Below are positions 43,501 to 51,816 of a stretch of DNA of 64,000 nucleotides, one piece after another. The stretch covers positions 1 through 64,000 of the forward strand of contig NZ_BDAY01000040.1 in assembly GCF_001612685.1 (NCBI RefSeq), written 5' to 3'. The notes below the pieces were generated by a model, which was not told the DNA's origin, searched no databases, and was given only the letters and a program-made list of their open reading frames with translations. Each line of letters begins with the position of its first letter. Position 1 is the stretch's first letter. The translations under genes and the position numbers were made by a program. The stretch comes from Nocardia altamirensis NBRC 108246 (GTDB lineage: Bacteria > Actinomycetota > Actinomycetes > Mycobacteriales > Mycobacteriaceae).

Positions 43501-43662
43501 CGCGAGGAACTGCGGATGCGTGCCGACCCGGTAGGTCAAGGCAGGCAGGCCGGGCCGGTTGGCCACCGAAACCGGTGTCGCAACGGCGGTTCCAGTGCAG
43601 CAGTCGTCGCAGCCGCAGGCGCTGCCGCCGCCGCAGGTTGGTGTGCCACAGTCGGTGTTCAT
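40579..43662 (-). CDS. baseplate assembly protein (gpJ-like), second copy
   Basis: A 1027-residue baseplate wedge protein. The C-terminal third (VRRNAAVSVQALDRLVSVSDYADFA and VAIRALRALAVSAKVRID) is the baseplate J/gp47-like part; the N-terminal part has AELVGYRPRPGLSASAYLAF, found in actinomycete eCIS baseplate proteins. The extreme N-terminus is unusual: six cysteines within residues 5-22 (C5, C10, C16, C18, C21, C22), which could bind metal or form disulfides. It overlaps the first baseplate gene by 4 nt. Confidence 0.9.
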   Translation of the reverse strand: MNTDCGTPTCGGGSACGCDDCCTGTAVATPVSVANRPGLPALTYRVGTHPQFLASMRARLGSSEVPALAALTTREPSDLSMALLDGWATVADVLTFYSERIANEGFLRTATEEYSVRRLAELVGYRPRPGLSASAYLAFTVNKDQRVPIPAGTKAQQIPGPGQLPATFETAEAVVGYGNLSALAVRRREPQLLIPKTLRFTEELVFKGVLTDLRDGDKITIDFGGARTIYAVTGVVVDAPADLTTAKVTWLDYATRNLPSAAKSWRPASALAADNVAARKMNGHIPTRLELLVDALRKPPSVPPSAAADLPRDLRDLLGADKAGVSALLGDLVPEIAGTLDSALANSTASNSSPPKVRRMRLSAMLFGAAAPKFPIYQNGAITGYTDPKIKALQSEPANPPAGGGGGVHLAIPNGVDENHPTIKPPKYIRGKTLDLDAVYPAVTVGSTIVLINQWVSPKVATREVTAIETVTANILGLSTKVSRLTLAQDWPEGGSDELHKVLDETTVLAQEETLTLAGISLDDKDIGCPRQQLLAAAQPVIYDDISCDTLELDGLFPELTPGHRLIVTGERTDAAIREGQNPDTSQAGPTGVRGGEVVMVAAVEHHSTRKVVCDSSGDRLDGCPHSEVVELPGDTVHTFVRLAEPLAFTYRRSSVTIYGNVAPATHGETRGEVLGSGDPTKEFARYPLKQPPLTYLPAPTSAGASAALEVFVDQVRWHQADSLLDIGRNDRGYVIDTDDDGNSAVVFGAARPSSGVENIRARYRSGIGLSGNAAAGSIATPLDQPLGVTAVTNPLPATGGANRDGRETVRRNAAVSVQALDRLVSVSDYADFATAFAGIGTATAQELSDGRRLVVHVTVAGIDDAPIAPTSALTANLRRALQELGDPDQEVQVAIRALRALAVSAKVRIDPDRVWAEVEPVIRARLLAEFGPGKRDIASAITQSAVLAAIHAVPGVVYADLSILDSIGETELIAADPTAGLTLRLVVPAAPAEFDSHAWPGLGVIRPAELLILSPTAPDTLILEAL

Positions 43663-46151
43663 CGTCCACCTCGCAGATCCAGTCGCAGGATGCCGTGTTC
43701 GGGCGCGGCGGGATCGTTGTCCAGGCGCGGGACCTCCATCGGCCGCATGCGCAGTACTCCGTTGTCGGGCAGGTCTTTCGCGTCCGCGGGCACCGTGGAC
43801 TGGCCGTAGCGCCGCAACCGGGTGACCTCGGCGTTGCCGACGCCCGCCACCGCGGCGGCCACCGCGACCAAGGTCGACGCGGCCACGCTCGCCCCGAAGG
43901 TCACGGCGTCGGGATGGAACATCCCGAGGGTGCCGTCGCTGAGTCGCCGACTTCCCAACCGCGCGTGCAGAATTCGTGCGACATCGGCGCGCCGGTAGCC
44001 TTCGGCGACGCAGATCCGCATGTCGATCTCCAGCCCGACGTTGATCGCGGGCACCACGGCAACGTCGTGGCCGATCCGGCGATAGTGGTCGAGGCGGGCG
44101 GCGATGGCGGCGAGCAGATCCGGGCACGGGTCGAACGCGCCGAACGAATCCACGCCGACCCGCATCTCGTACCAGCTCCCGGTCCACCGCTGTTCGGCGG
44201 CGGCGCGCTGCACCCGCGCCGGAAAGTCACGCATGGTGAGCTCGGCGTAGTCGGCGGGGGTGATGGCGCGCTGCCGGTCGCGGTGCATGGCGCGCGGCGC
44301 GAACTTCTTCACCTCGACGACCGATTCCGGGGCAAGCCCGCCAACGGCGGGCAGCGGATTGTGGACGCGCACTTCGGCGCCGCTGACGAGGTCGTCGTAC
44401 ACGAGGTGCCGGATGCTGTCCGGCCCGACGTTGCCCACCGGTCCCGCCCCGACTCGATAGTCGGCCAGGAACCGCTCGGTCGCGGCGGGCGCCCGCCCGA
44501 GGGTGTCGTCACCGAAACGCAGGTGCACGATGGCCTCGTCGTCGGTCTCCACCACCAGGTGCCGGTCGCCGGGCCCGCTGTCGAGCAGATCATGGCGCGG
44601 CTCCCACCGCGCTTTCACACCGTGATCGGTGCTGGTCAAGCGCAGCTGGGCGAGCGCTGCTCGCGGAGCATCGACGGTGATCGCGGCGGCAGGCGCGTCC
44701 GGCGCGAACGGCATCCGATAGGACAGCGGGGTGTCGGTGAGCGCGGGCCGGTACCGTCCCGGCCGCAGCACCGGCGGATCCGGGCAGCCGTCCTGGCAGG
44801 GCTCGACGCGCGAGACAATCGGCACCTCGCCGAGCTCTTCGCACGTCGTCCTGCCGTGGTCGACGAGCGTGACGTTGCCGCGCACCACACTGACCGGATC
44901 GAGCACCGCACACTCCGGCGGCGGCCCGATCGCGGACAAGCACAGCGCGAACGGCAGCGCATCGGCTGTGCCCCAGGCAATTTCGACGATCTCGGTATCC
45001 GTCAGCGGATCGGTGTCGCGGCGCGCCTCGGTGAGGCGCACCGCGTGGCGGTGATTGAGGTCGGCGTCGGCGGCAAGGCCGGTGCCAGGCCCGAGGATCT
45101 CCTCGAACACCAGCACATCCCCCGCCGCCAAACCCAGCGTGCTGTCCCCGCACTCGTCGACGACATCGATCAGGGTGGCGGTGGTAGTACCCGCGGGCAG
45201 ACAGCAGTCACCGTCGCCCCAGGTGTAGAAGTGAATGGTGGAGCGGTCTTTGCGGATCGGCCGCGCCCACACCGGTTCGAACCACAGATAGTCGGCCGAC
45301 GAAATCCGCTCCAGTGCCTCCGGTTTCATGAGCGGCGCGGCATCGGCGAGCAACGCGGCGACATCGGTGACGAACGCCTTCGGCGCGTCCAGGTCGTGGG
45401 TCGTCTCGACAACCACCCACGCCCGCGCACTGGCTCCCTCGTGCATGCGGTAGTCGACCAGTCGCGCGTGCCTGCGCACCGAGGTGCGGAGCCGCGCAGT
45501 CGTCAGATACGCCTCGGTCGCGATCGCGTCCTGCCGGTAGCTCAGCTGATCGCCAACGTAGGCAAGCACTTCGAGCAGCATCACGTACATGTCGGCCGCG
45601 CTGCGCTCGCGCCACCCAGGGGCGAGCACCGCCATCCGGTCCAGGAGCAGCTCGGTGAAACTCTGGTAATCCTTTGCCAGATAACGAATATCGGGCTGTG
45701 ACCACGCCGGCGGCGGGCACGGGACGGGCAGACAGTCCAGCTCGGACGGGCAGTCGACCTTGAAACTGAATTCCAGCGCGTAGTAGCGCGGGTCGAACCC
45801 GTGATGCCTTGTCGCGGTGGGATATCCGTACTCGTCGGCCTCAACGACCTCCAGCCGATAGCAGGAGTGGTCACCGGGCCGATCCAGCTGCACGGTCAGG
45901 CAGTCGTCGCGTTCGGGGTCCTCATTGGCGCAGATCGAGAATCCGGTGACCCGAATGTCGGTGATCCGCCTGCCGCCGACGACGCGCAGGTTGCCGAGCT
46001 CGAGGTCATCGGGCGCCTTGTCCAGGAAGTACACCGTCAGCCTCCGCTGATCGGCAGACACCTCCAGATAGTCGAGGCCGTTGAGGCACGGGTCGCGGCG
46101 GACCAGCGCACGACGGCGTTCGTCGCGGCACCGCAACATGGTTTCGGTCAT
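43659..46151 (-). CDS. baseplate assembly protein (gpJ-like), first copy
   Basis: An 830-residue wedge protein related to the second copy. AAAMY-like ADMYVMLLEVLAYVGDQLSYRQDAIATEAYL and RRHARLVDYRMHEGASARAWV are the family's conserved blocks; KFAPRAMHRDRQRAITPADYAE is the J-like region. In Afp/PVC systems two such proteins (Afp11, Afp12) build the baseplate wedge with gp25. ATG 46151 overlaps the gp25 stop as ATGA. Confidence 0.9.
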   Translation of the reverse strand: MTETMLRCRDERRRALVRRDPCLNGLDYLEVSADQRRLTVYFLDKAPDDLELGNLRVVGGRRITDIRVTGFSICANEDPERDDCLTVQLDRPGDHSCYRLEVVEADEYGYPTATRHHGFDPRYYALEFSFKVDCPSELDCLPVPCPPPAWSQPDIRYLAKDYQSFTELLLDRMAVLAPGWRERSAADMYVMLLEVLAYVGDQLSYRQDAIATEAYLTTARLRTSVRRHARLVDYRMHEGASARAWVVVETTHDLDAPKAFVTDVAALLADAAPLMKPEALERISSADYLWFEPVWARPIRKDRSTIHFYTWGDGDCCLPAGTTTATLIDVVDECGDSTLGLAAGDVLVFEEILGPGTGLAADADLNHRHAVRLTEARRDTDPLTDTEIVEIAWGTADALPFALCLSAIGPPPECAVLDPVSVVRGNVTLVDHGRTTCEELGEVPIVSRVEPCQDGCPDPPVLRPGRYRPALTDTPLSYRMPFAPDAPAAAITVDAPRAALAQLRLTSTDHGVKARWEPRHDLLDSGPGDRHLVVETDDEAIVHLRFGDDTLGRAPAATERFLADYRVGAGPVGNVGPDSIRHLVYDDLVSGAEVRVHNPLPAVGGLAPESVVEVKKFAPRAMHRDRQRAITPADYAELTMRDFPARVQRAAAEQRWTGSWYEMRVGVDSFGAFDPCPDLLAAIAARLDHYRRIGHDVAVVPAINVGLEIDMRICVAEGYRRADVARILHARLGSRRLSDGTLGMFHPDAVTFGASVAASTLVAVAAAVAGVGNAEVTRLRRYGQSTVPADAKDLPDNGVLRMRPMEVPRLDNDPAAPEHGILRLDLRGGR

Positions 46152-46522
46152 GGTGTGCTCCCCACCTCGAAGTCTTCGGTGCGCGTCTCGCCGAGGTCGC
46201 GCAACAGATAGTCGATGCGCACCTTCAAGGTGGCGCCCTCGCTGATCACCCGCAGCGTGCGCACCTCGATCACCTCGGCGAGCCAACGCGCCAGCGCGGT
46301 CTGCAGACTCAGCTCGACCGCGGCGGCGATCTCGGGGCTGTTGGGTCCGAAGAGGTGACGTTCGAGCCCGGCGCCGAAGTCCGGCCGGTTCACCCGCTCG
46401 CCGGGCAACGTCAACAGCAGTTGCTCGATCATCTGGTGCACATGCGCCGGATAGTCGGCGCTCGCGGTGCGCCCGCGATTGTCGAATCCGTACGGGTACG
46501 CGATATCCACGCGGTCGGTCAT
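46148..46522 (-). CDS. GPW/gp25 family baseplate protein
   Basis: A 124-residue protein of the gp25/GPW family: MIEQLLLTLPGERVNRPDFGAGLERHLFGP is the conserved core, with the EPR-like triad here as GERVNRPDFG. gp25 nucleates sheath polymerisation at the baseplate. The start is ATG 46522, overlapping the PAAR-like gene as ATGA. Confidence 0.92.
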   Translation of the reverse strand: MTDRVDIAYPYGFDNRGRTASADYPAHVHQMIEQLLLTLPGERVNRPDFGAGLERHLFGPNSPEIAAAVELSLQTALARWLAEVIEVRTLRVISEGATLKVRIDYLLRDLGETRTEDFEVGSTP

Positions 46523-46842
46523 AACGCCACCACCCTGGTTTGTGCGGACAGCGGCAACATCGGCGTGCCCGAAGGCGCACAGACGGAGGTGCCGCCGAGA
46601 ATGGCCAACGGCTGCCCGTTGGAAGTGACCCGGGTCGTGCCGGTGATCCATTGCCCGGTCACACACGGCCCGTTGGCCGCGATCGGTGGCGGCAGCGCGC
46701 ACCCCGCGATCAGATACGGCACCGGAAGCAGCGCGGTCGGCTGTGCCGAGACCGTCACCCTCGGGTTCACCGACGCAGGCGTCGCTGTGCCACCGTGGCT
46801 GCATTTGACCTGGGCGCCCAGGTGCAGCAGCGGCCCGGGCAT
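46519..46842 (-). CDS. PAAR-like tip protein
   Basis: A 107-residue protein beginning MPGPLLHLGAQVKCSHGG, with conserved cysteines (C14, C48, C60, C88) and a histidine (H16) suited to binding the structural metal at the sharpened tip of a contractile spike. Gene order, directly after the gpV-like spike gene with a TGATG junction, supports the assignment. Confidence 0.85.
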   Translation of the reverse strand: MPGPLLHLGAQVKCSHGGTATPASVNPRVTVSAQPTALLPVPYLIAGCALPPPIAANGPCVTGQWITGTTRVTSNGQPLAILGGTSVCAPSGTPMLPLSAQTRVVAL

Positions 46843-47384
46843 CAGGTCACCACCAGTGCGGTCTGGTTGACCGCGACGGTCGGACCGATCATGGTCAGCG
46901 TGGCGCCTTTGCCGTTGCTCAGGTAGATCCCCGAATCGTTGACCACCACCATGGCGCCGCCAGGGCTGCGCAACACGATGCCACCCGACACCGGGGTCGG
47001 CGCCGCGTCGCTGAGCACCAGCGTGGTCTGCGCGGTGGTCTGCACGACGATGTTCTGTCCGGGCGGGATGGCCGGCGGCACCAGCGCGAGCGCGGGCACT
47101 TCGGCGGCGCTGCCCCAGAATCCGCCGACCCAGATCGGATAGTCCGGATCGCCCTGTTCGAATTCGATCCACACGCCTGCCCCGATTTGCGGAACCATGA
47201 AGGTGCCCTGCTGTTTTCCGGCAAGCGGTACGCACGGCATCGCCCAGCTCGACGGCACAAGCCCGAGCACATCGGGCACCTGGGCGAGCAGCCGTCCGCG
47301 CTGTTCGGGATCGATGTTGTTGATGACGGTGCCGCGGTACTTGCCGTAGTACCTGGCGCCCGCCGTCTCGTCGGGGCTCGTCAT
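46842..47384 (-). CDS. phage baseplate assembly protein V (spike) family protein
   Basis: A 180-residue protein with the gpV/gp5 OB-fold N-terminus (YYGKYRGTVINNIDPEQRGRLLAQVPDV) and the WIEFEQGDPDYPIWVGGFW block. The C-terminal repetitive strands (IVLRSPGGAMVVVNDSGIYLSNG) would form the triangular beta-helix of the spike. CGGAGG precedes ATG 47384. It sits between the hub and the PAAR tip genes, as expected. Confidence 0.92.
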   Translation of the reverse strand: MTSPDETAGARYYGKYRGTVINNIDPEQRGRLLAQVPDVLGLVPSSWAMPCVPLAGKQQGTFMVPQIGAGVWIEFEQGDPDYPIWVGGFWGSAAEVPALALVPPAIPPGQNIVVQTTAQTTLVLSDAAPTPVSGGIVLRSPGGAMVVVNDSGIYLSNGKGATLTMIGPTVAVNQTALVVT

Positions 47385-48517
47385 ACCCGTACCTCCGGGA
47401 CCGTGGAAAGCAAACCGTTGCGGCTCAAGCTGAAAGACTGGGTGTAGCTGCCTGGCGAGATGTGGTGGGTCACCTGGGTGACGTAATGCAGCCCGTCGAA
47501 CGCGGGCCCGACCCCGCGCACGCCGACAAGCTTGCGCGCCTGCAACACTCGCCCGTAGCGCACCACATCGAGGGTCCCCTGCCCGGTCACCGCGTCCGCA
47601 TAGTTGGACGCCTTGGCCATGCCGATCAGAATCGCTTGCACCGGAGAGAGTTTCGACAGATTGTCGGCCACCGGCGCGAAATCGGCGAGGCTGGTCGGCA
47701 GCGGCGGGATCACCCCCAGCGGTGGATTCAACGGCGTGATCGGCGGAATAGGCACCGGGATAACCACTTTGGTCAACTCGTTGTACAGGTAGACCGTGGG
47801 GATCTTGTTCTTCTTCGAATCGAACCGGAACGACAAGGTCTGCACGTTGGTGTACGCGTCCATGTCGACGTTCAGCGCGGGCTGCGGCACGCCGACCTTG
47901 ATGCGCGGTCCCCAATAGGCAACGTTGGTGCCCGTTTTCGGGCCGGGGTCGATGTAGAACACATAGCCGACCTGCGCGGCCAGCCACCGGATATACGCCA
48001 GATCGGTGCCGCGCTGGCTCGGAATGTTGCCGGTGGGCAGCGGCACGTGCACGAACACACTCGGCACGATCAACGGAATTACGCCGAACAGCGCGTATTT
48101 CGCCAGCAGCAACGCGACCCTGGCTTCGGCGGGCATCGCCGGAAACGGCAAGCCGCTGAAATCCTGCTTGTCCATCAGCACGCTGATGTCCTCGCCGGTG
48201 ATCACCAGGCTCGAATGGGTGTCGTCGGTGCCTGCGCCGATCTGGTGATCGGTGATCACCCCGTCGGCGAGCACCGTGGATTCACCGTTCACGGTGACCT
48301 CGATGATCACCCGCATGAACAGGATCGGGCCGCCGCCCGCGATCAGGAACAGGGTCTGCAGCGGAGACCGGTTGCCGAGCGCGAAGGTCAGCTGGAAGCC
48401 GGTGCCGCGTTCGGAGGTGGTGACCTCGATCGAGGTCAACGCCTCCATCACCGTCTTCGACGCCGGGATCGGCACCACCGGCCCGATCATCAGCGACAGC
48501 TGCACCCGATCAAGCAC
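47381..48517 (-). CDS. gpD/gp27-like hub protein (late control D family)
   Basis: A 378-residue hub protein. ERGTGFQLTFALGNRS, DGVITDHQIGAG, GEDISVLMDKQD and DLAYIRWLAAQVGYVFYIDPG are the successive blocks of the gpD/VgrG hub fold that links the tube to the spike. The GTG at 48517 is preceded by GGAGGTGG with a 5-nt gap, and overlaps the LysM gene by 8 nt. Confidence 0.9.
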   Translation of the reverse strand: MLDRVQLSLMIGPVVPIPASKTVMEALTSIEVTTSERGTGFQLTFALGNRSPLQTLFLIAGGGPILFMRVIIEVTVNGESTVLADGVITDHQIGAGTDDTHSSLVITGEDISVLMDKQDFSGLPFPAMPAEARVALLLAKYALFGVIPLIVPSVFVHVPLPTGNIPSQRGTDLAYIRWLAAQVGYVFYIDPGPKTGTNVAYWGPRIKVGVPQPALNVDMDAYTNVQTLSFRFDSKKNKIPTVYLYNELTKVVIPVPIPPITPLNPPLGVIPPLPTSLADFAPVADNLSKLSPVQAILIGMAKASNYADAVTGQGTLDVVRYGRVLQARKLVGVRGVGPAFDGLHYVTQVTHHISPGSYTQSFSLSRNGLLSTVPEVRV

Positions 48518-48833
48518 CGAGCCCACCTCCGAAGCCTTCGGGCAGCGTGATGCGCAGCCTGCGGCCGATCCGTTCGGTGAGTTCCTCGGGGCGCACGGCC
48601 CGGTTGGCGTCGGCGAGCTGCCAGAACTGGGTGGGGTCGCCGATCGCGGCGGCCGCGATCCGATCGAGCCGATCGTCGTCGACGACGGTGTGCGTGCCGA
48701 TCTGGACGAGGCGGTCCGGATCCGGGCAGAACCGCCGCCGCAGATACGGATACACCCGGCCATTCGGTGCGGTGTAGGTGGCGACCTCGACGCTCGCGTA
48801 GCGACTCGACGGTGGAAACGGTGCGGGTGGCAT
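48510..48833 (-). CDS. LysM-like baseplate hub adaptor
   Basis: A 107-residue protein. The segment DDRLDRIAAAAIGDPTQFWQLADANRAV and the closing LRITLP are LysM-like, as in gp53 or Afp7 domains, which bind the hub rather than peptidoglycan. GGAGG lies 8 nt before ATG 48833. It is placed between the CIS tube/hub protein and the gpD-like hub. Confidence 0.88.
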   Translation of the reverse strand: MPPAPFPPSSRYASVEVATYTAPNGRVYPYLRRRFCPDPDRLVQIGTHTVVDDDRLDRIAAAAIGDPTQFWQLADANRAVRPEELTERIGRRLRITLPEGFGGGLGA

Positions 48834-48845
48834 GGTCGGTCCTCC

Positions 48846-49487
48846 TTATCCGATGGTGGTGATGCCGAGTTGGCTCAACGAGGCCGAACCTGGCGCGGCG
48901 AGTCGTTCGGTGGCGCGCAGGTGGTTCAGGAAGATCGTCGAGCCGGGATGGTCGTAGGGCAAGTCGTTGACGGTGAGCACCCGCATGGTCAGCGACACCT
49001 TGGCGCGGATCGGGTTGAGCGCGGTGTCGAAGGCCTCTTCGACGATGGTCAGCCCGGTGATGCGCACCGGAACGATCCGGTGCCTGCTCCACACGAACAA
49101 GGTCAGCGGCGCCTGGGCTGGGATGATCTCCAGCTTTCCGGCGCGGGCGAGCGCGTCGTTGGTCGCGAGCGTCGCTGCGGTCGGATTGATCAGCCCGGAC
49201 AGGAACGCCAGCTGCGGGTGCAGGCCGTCACGGACCGCGTCCGGTTGGGTCACGGCCGCCGCCATGGCGTCCGTGAGGTCGAATTCCGCATCGACGCTGT
49301 AGGTTTCGGTGGCCGGGCCCTTGAGCCGCAACGCTTCGGACCGATCCTGCCCCGAAGCACCGGTGCCTTGTGGTTGCAGCGAGCGTGAGACCGAATCGGG
49401 GTTGTACTGCAGCGGGAAGGTCCGCATCGGCCCGCTCGCGGGGACGAGAACGATCCCGCCGCTGATCACTCGGGGAGAAATCGTCAT
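48846..49487 (-). CDS. CIS tube protein family (tube-hub connector)
   Basis: A 213-residue protein of the contractile-injection-system tube protein family, recognisable by LQYNPDSVSRSLQPQG and the C-terminal LTVNDLPYDHPG. In Afp this part is the N-terminal half of Afp7, here encoded apart from its LysM partner. It likely connects the inner tube to the hub. It overlaps the small upstream gene as ATGA. Confidence 0.88.
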   Translation of the reverse strand: MTISPRVISGGIVLVPASGPMRTFPLQYNPDSVSRSLQPQGTGASGQDRSEALRLKGPATETYSVDAEFDLTDAMAAAVTQPDAVRDGLHPQLAFLSGLINPTAATLATNDALARAGKLEIIPAQAPLTLFVWSRHRIVPVRITGLTIVEEAFDTALNPIRAKVSLTMRVLTVNDLPYDHPGSTIFLNHLRATERLAAPGSASLSQLGITTIG

Positions 49488-49747
49488 GGTCGCCCCCTGC
49501 CGGACACGCCGATCGCCTGGGTCGCCGCGGCCGCGATGCCGTCGGCCAACGGACCGATCCCAGTGCCTGGCAGCGTGATCGGCGGTGCGGTCAGCACCGG
49601 AACCGTGGCTGGATCCCAGTTCGGGTGCGCCGCGGTCAGCCGTTCGGCGATCGCCGACTCCACCGCAGCGAGCAACCGCCTGCGATCCGCCTGCGCGATC
49701 GGAAGATCGTGCAACACAAGCCGTTCCACCTCGATTCGGATGTTCAT
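49484..49747 (-). CDS. small conserved eCIS protein, function unknown
   Basis: An 87-residue protein (MNIRIEVERLVLHDLPIA start) with no domain I recognise. Its coupling by ATGA overlaps to the AAA+ ATPase and the tube protein shows it belongs to the injection-system operon. Similar small proteins occur at this position in other actinomycete clusters, as far as I recall. Confidence 0.8.
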   Translation of the reverse strand: MNIRIEVERLVLHDLPIAQADRRRLLAAVESAIAERLTAAHPNWDPATVPVLTAPPITLPGTGIGPLADGIAAAATQAIGVSGRGRP

Positions 49748-51816
49748 GCCGGCACCCCCTGCTCGATCCGGAAATCGGCCTCGTTGATCGGGCGGTTCTG
49801 CTTGCGCAGCTGATCGCGGGCGGCGGCGAGCACATCGCCCATGCCGATCTCCCCGCCGTGTGCTGCCGCGCGGAACGCCGCGCCGAGCGCGGCATCGGTG
49901 ATCGCGGCGCCGGTCAGCGAGATCCTGGCCAACCGCTCGTAATCCAGCGACCCGACGGGCGTGTCGGCCGGAAAAGCGATGCGCCACATCCGTTCCCGAT
50001 CCGTCTGCGACGGGAACGGGAAGTTCACCACGAATCGGAGCCTGCGCAGGAACGCCCGATCCACCGCGTCGCGCATATTCGTCGCCAGGATGGCGAGGCC
50101 GCGATAGGTTTCCATGCGCTGCAGCAGGTAGTCGATCTCGATGTTGGCGTACCGGTCGTGCGCGTCCTTGACCTCGCTGCGCTTGCCGAAGATGGCATCG
50201 CATTCGTCGAAGAACAGGATCGCCTCGCCCGCCTCGCCCCAGTCGAAGATGGTGCGCACGTGTTTCGGTGTCTCGCCGACGTATTTATCTACCACGCCGG
50301 ACAGATCGATCCGGTACAGGTCCAGGCCGAGCGCGTTGGCGAGCACCTCGGCCGCCATCGTCTTGCCCGTCCCGCTCTCCCCGGCGAACAGCGCGTTGAT
50401 GCCGAGCCCACGGTTCATCCGTGCACCGAAGCCCCACTGCGCGTACACCGTCGAGCGGTGCGCGACCTGCTCGGCGATCTGATGCAGCTGGTCGAGCTCG
50501 TTCTCGGGCAGCACGAGGGTGTCCCAGGTGGCGACCGGTCGCACGCGCGAAGCCAGCTTCTCCAGCCGCGGGCGCAACGACCGGCGCGCGGCCGTCTGCA
50601 GTGCCCTGGTCGCGGCATCGGGGTCGGCGGGCAGGTCGGTGTAAGCGACGACGCGGGCGATCTCCGGACCGTCGAGGCGGAACTGTTCGGCCAGCATCCC
50701 CACCCGCGCCCGATCCGCGGAACCCAGTGCCCGCACCCACAATTCGTGCTGTTCCGGGCCGGTCGGCCTGCCGACCTCCATGCTCACGGTCGGTGCGGGC
50801 AGGTCGGGGCTGAGGTCAGGCGCGCTGGACAGGACCAGACCGCCGCTGCGGCGCACGAACATCGCCCGCGACTGGCGCAGCGTGGCGAGCTCGTCGGTGC
50901 CGTCGTCGTCGAACAGCAATGCGCGTGGCACCAACAGGGTTTCGCGATGCCACAGCCTGGCTATGGTGTCGATCTCGCCGACCGGCACCGCGGCCAACGC
51001 GGAGATCCGCATCCGATAGAGCTCGAGCCGAAGGGCGTTCGCGATCGCGGCCGCCACCGCGGTGCGGTCGGGTGCGTATGTGCCGACCAGCTGCACCACC
51101 GGGAGCTCGCCGCTGTTGGCGGCGCGGGCGATCAGCTCCACCGCGGCATCGGCCACTTCCTGCTGACTGCCAGGCAGGTCGTCGCCGGGCGGGATCGGTT
51201 CCATCGCCGTCGCCAAGCGGGCATCGAGGTGATGCAATCCCTTGATCGCGTGCAGGATTCGCTCGTCGATCCGCAGGCCCGCGCCGGTCGACATCGGTTC
51301 GCCGACCGTGGTGACCAGCTGCCAGTACCGCAGCGGGCGTTGCGGAGACCGCGCATCCCATGCGGCGTCGTCGAACAGGTCCATCGCCATCGCGAAACTC
51401 GGACGGGGGCAGCCGTAGGAAGCTTCGAGCAGTGCGCCGATACCGGTGTCCAATTCCGGTGCGGCACAGAGCAACAGCACGTTGCGTTCGAACTCGGTCA
51501 GGCCGAACACCCGACGCAGCGACTCCAACTCGGGCAGGTCCGTCGCGGCGGCCTCCTCGATTCGCCGAGCCGCCTCGGCGATCTCGGCATCCAGCGCGGA
51601 CGGCGGAACCACCGGCGCAGCGAGCACGGGCGCGACGGCAGGCTCGCCCTGGCCCTGCCACCAGCGACGCGAACGGGTCACCGGCACAACCGCTTCCGGC
51701 AGCGCGGAAGTGACCACCGGTCCGCGTCGCTGCGCGACCCTGCGCAGCAGCAGCCGCAACCACGCCAGCGACAACACCAAATAGCGGTCGTTCGAGTCGA
51801 ATCCGGGCTCGGTCAT
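49744..51816 (-). CDS. AAA+ ATPase of the eCIS (Afp15-like)
   Basis: A 690-residue ATPase. Walker A GESGTGKT and Walker B ILFFDECDAIFG lie in the C-terminal third, with the sensor-1 LAILATNMRD and arginine-finger region DRAFLRRLRF following. A degenerate second ATPase-like domain occupies the N-terminal half (LPVVQLVGTYAPDRTAVA). Such an ATPase is a constant part of eCIS clusters and is thought to help assembly or disassembly. It overlaps the genes on both sides by 4 nt. Confidence 0.93.
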   Translation of the reverse strand: MTEPGFDSNDRYLVLSLAWLRLLLRRVAQRRGPVVTSALPEAVVPVTRSRRWWQGQGEPAVAPVLAAPVVPPSALDAEIAEAARRIEEAAATDLPELESLRRVFGLTEFERNVLLLCAAPELDTGIGALLEASYGCPRPSFAMAMDLFDDAAWDARSPQRPLRYWQLVTTVGEPMSTGAGLRIDERILHAIKGLHHLDARLATAMEPIPPGDDLPGSQQEVADAAVELIARAANSGELPVVQLVGTYAPDRTAVAAAIANALRLELYRMRISALAAVPVGEIDTIARLWHRETLLVPRALLFDDDGTDELATLRQSRAMFVRRSGGLVLSSAPDLSPDLPAPTVSMEVGRPTGPEQHELWVRALGSADRARVGMLAEQFRLDGPEIARVVAYTDLPADPDAATRALQTAARRSLRPRLEKLASRVRPVATWDTLVLPENELDQLHQIAEQVAHRSTVYAQWGFGARMNRGLGINALFAGESGTGKTMAAEVLANALGLDLYRIDLSGVVDKYVGETPKHVRTIFDWGEAGEAILFFDECDAIFGKRSEVKDAHDRYANIEIDYLLQRMETYRGLAILATNMRDAVDRAFLRRLRFVVNFPFPSQTDRERMWRIAFPADTPVGSLDYERLARISLTGAAITDAALGAAFRAAAHGGEIGMGDVLAAARDQLRKQNRPINEADFRIEQGVPA

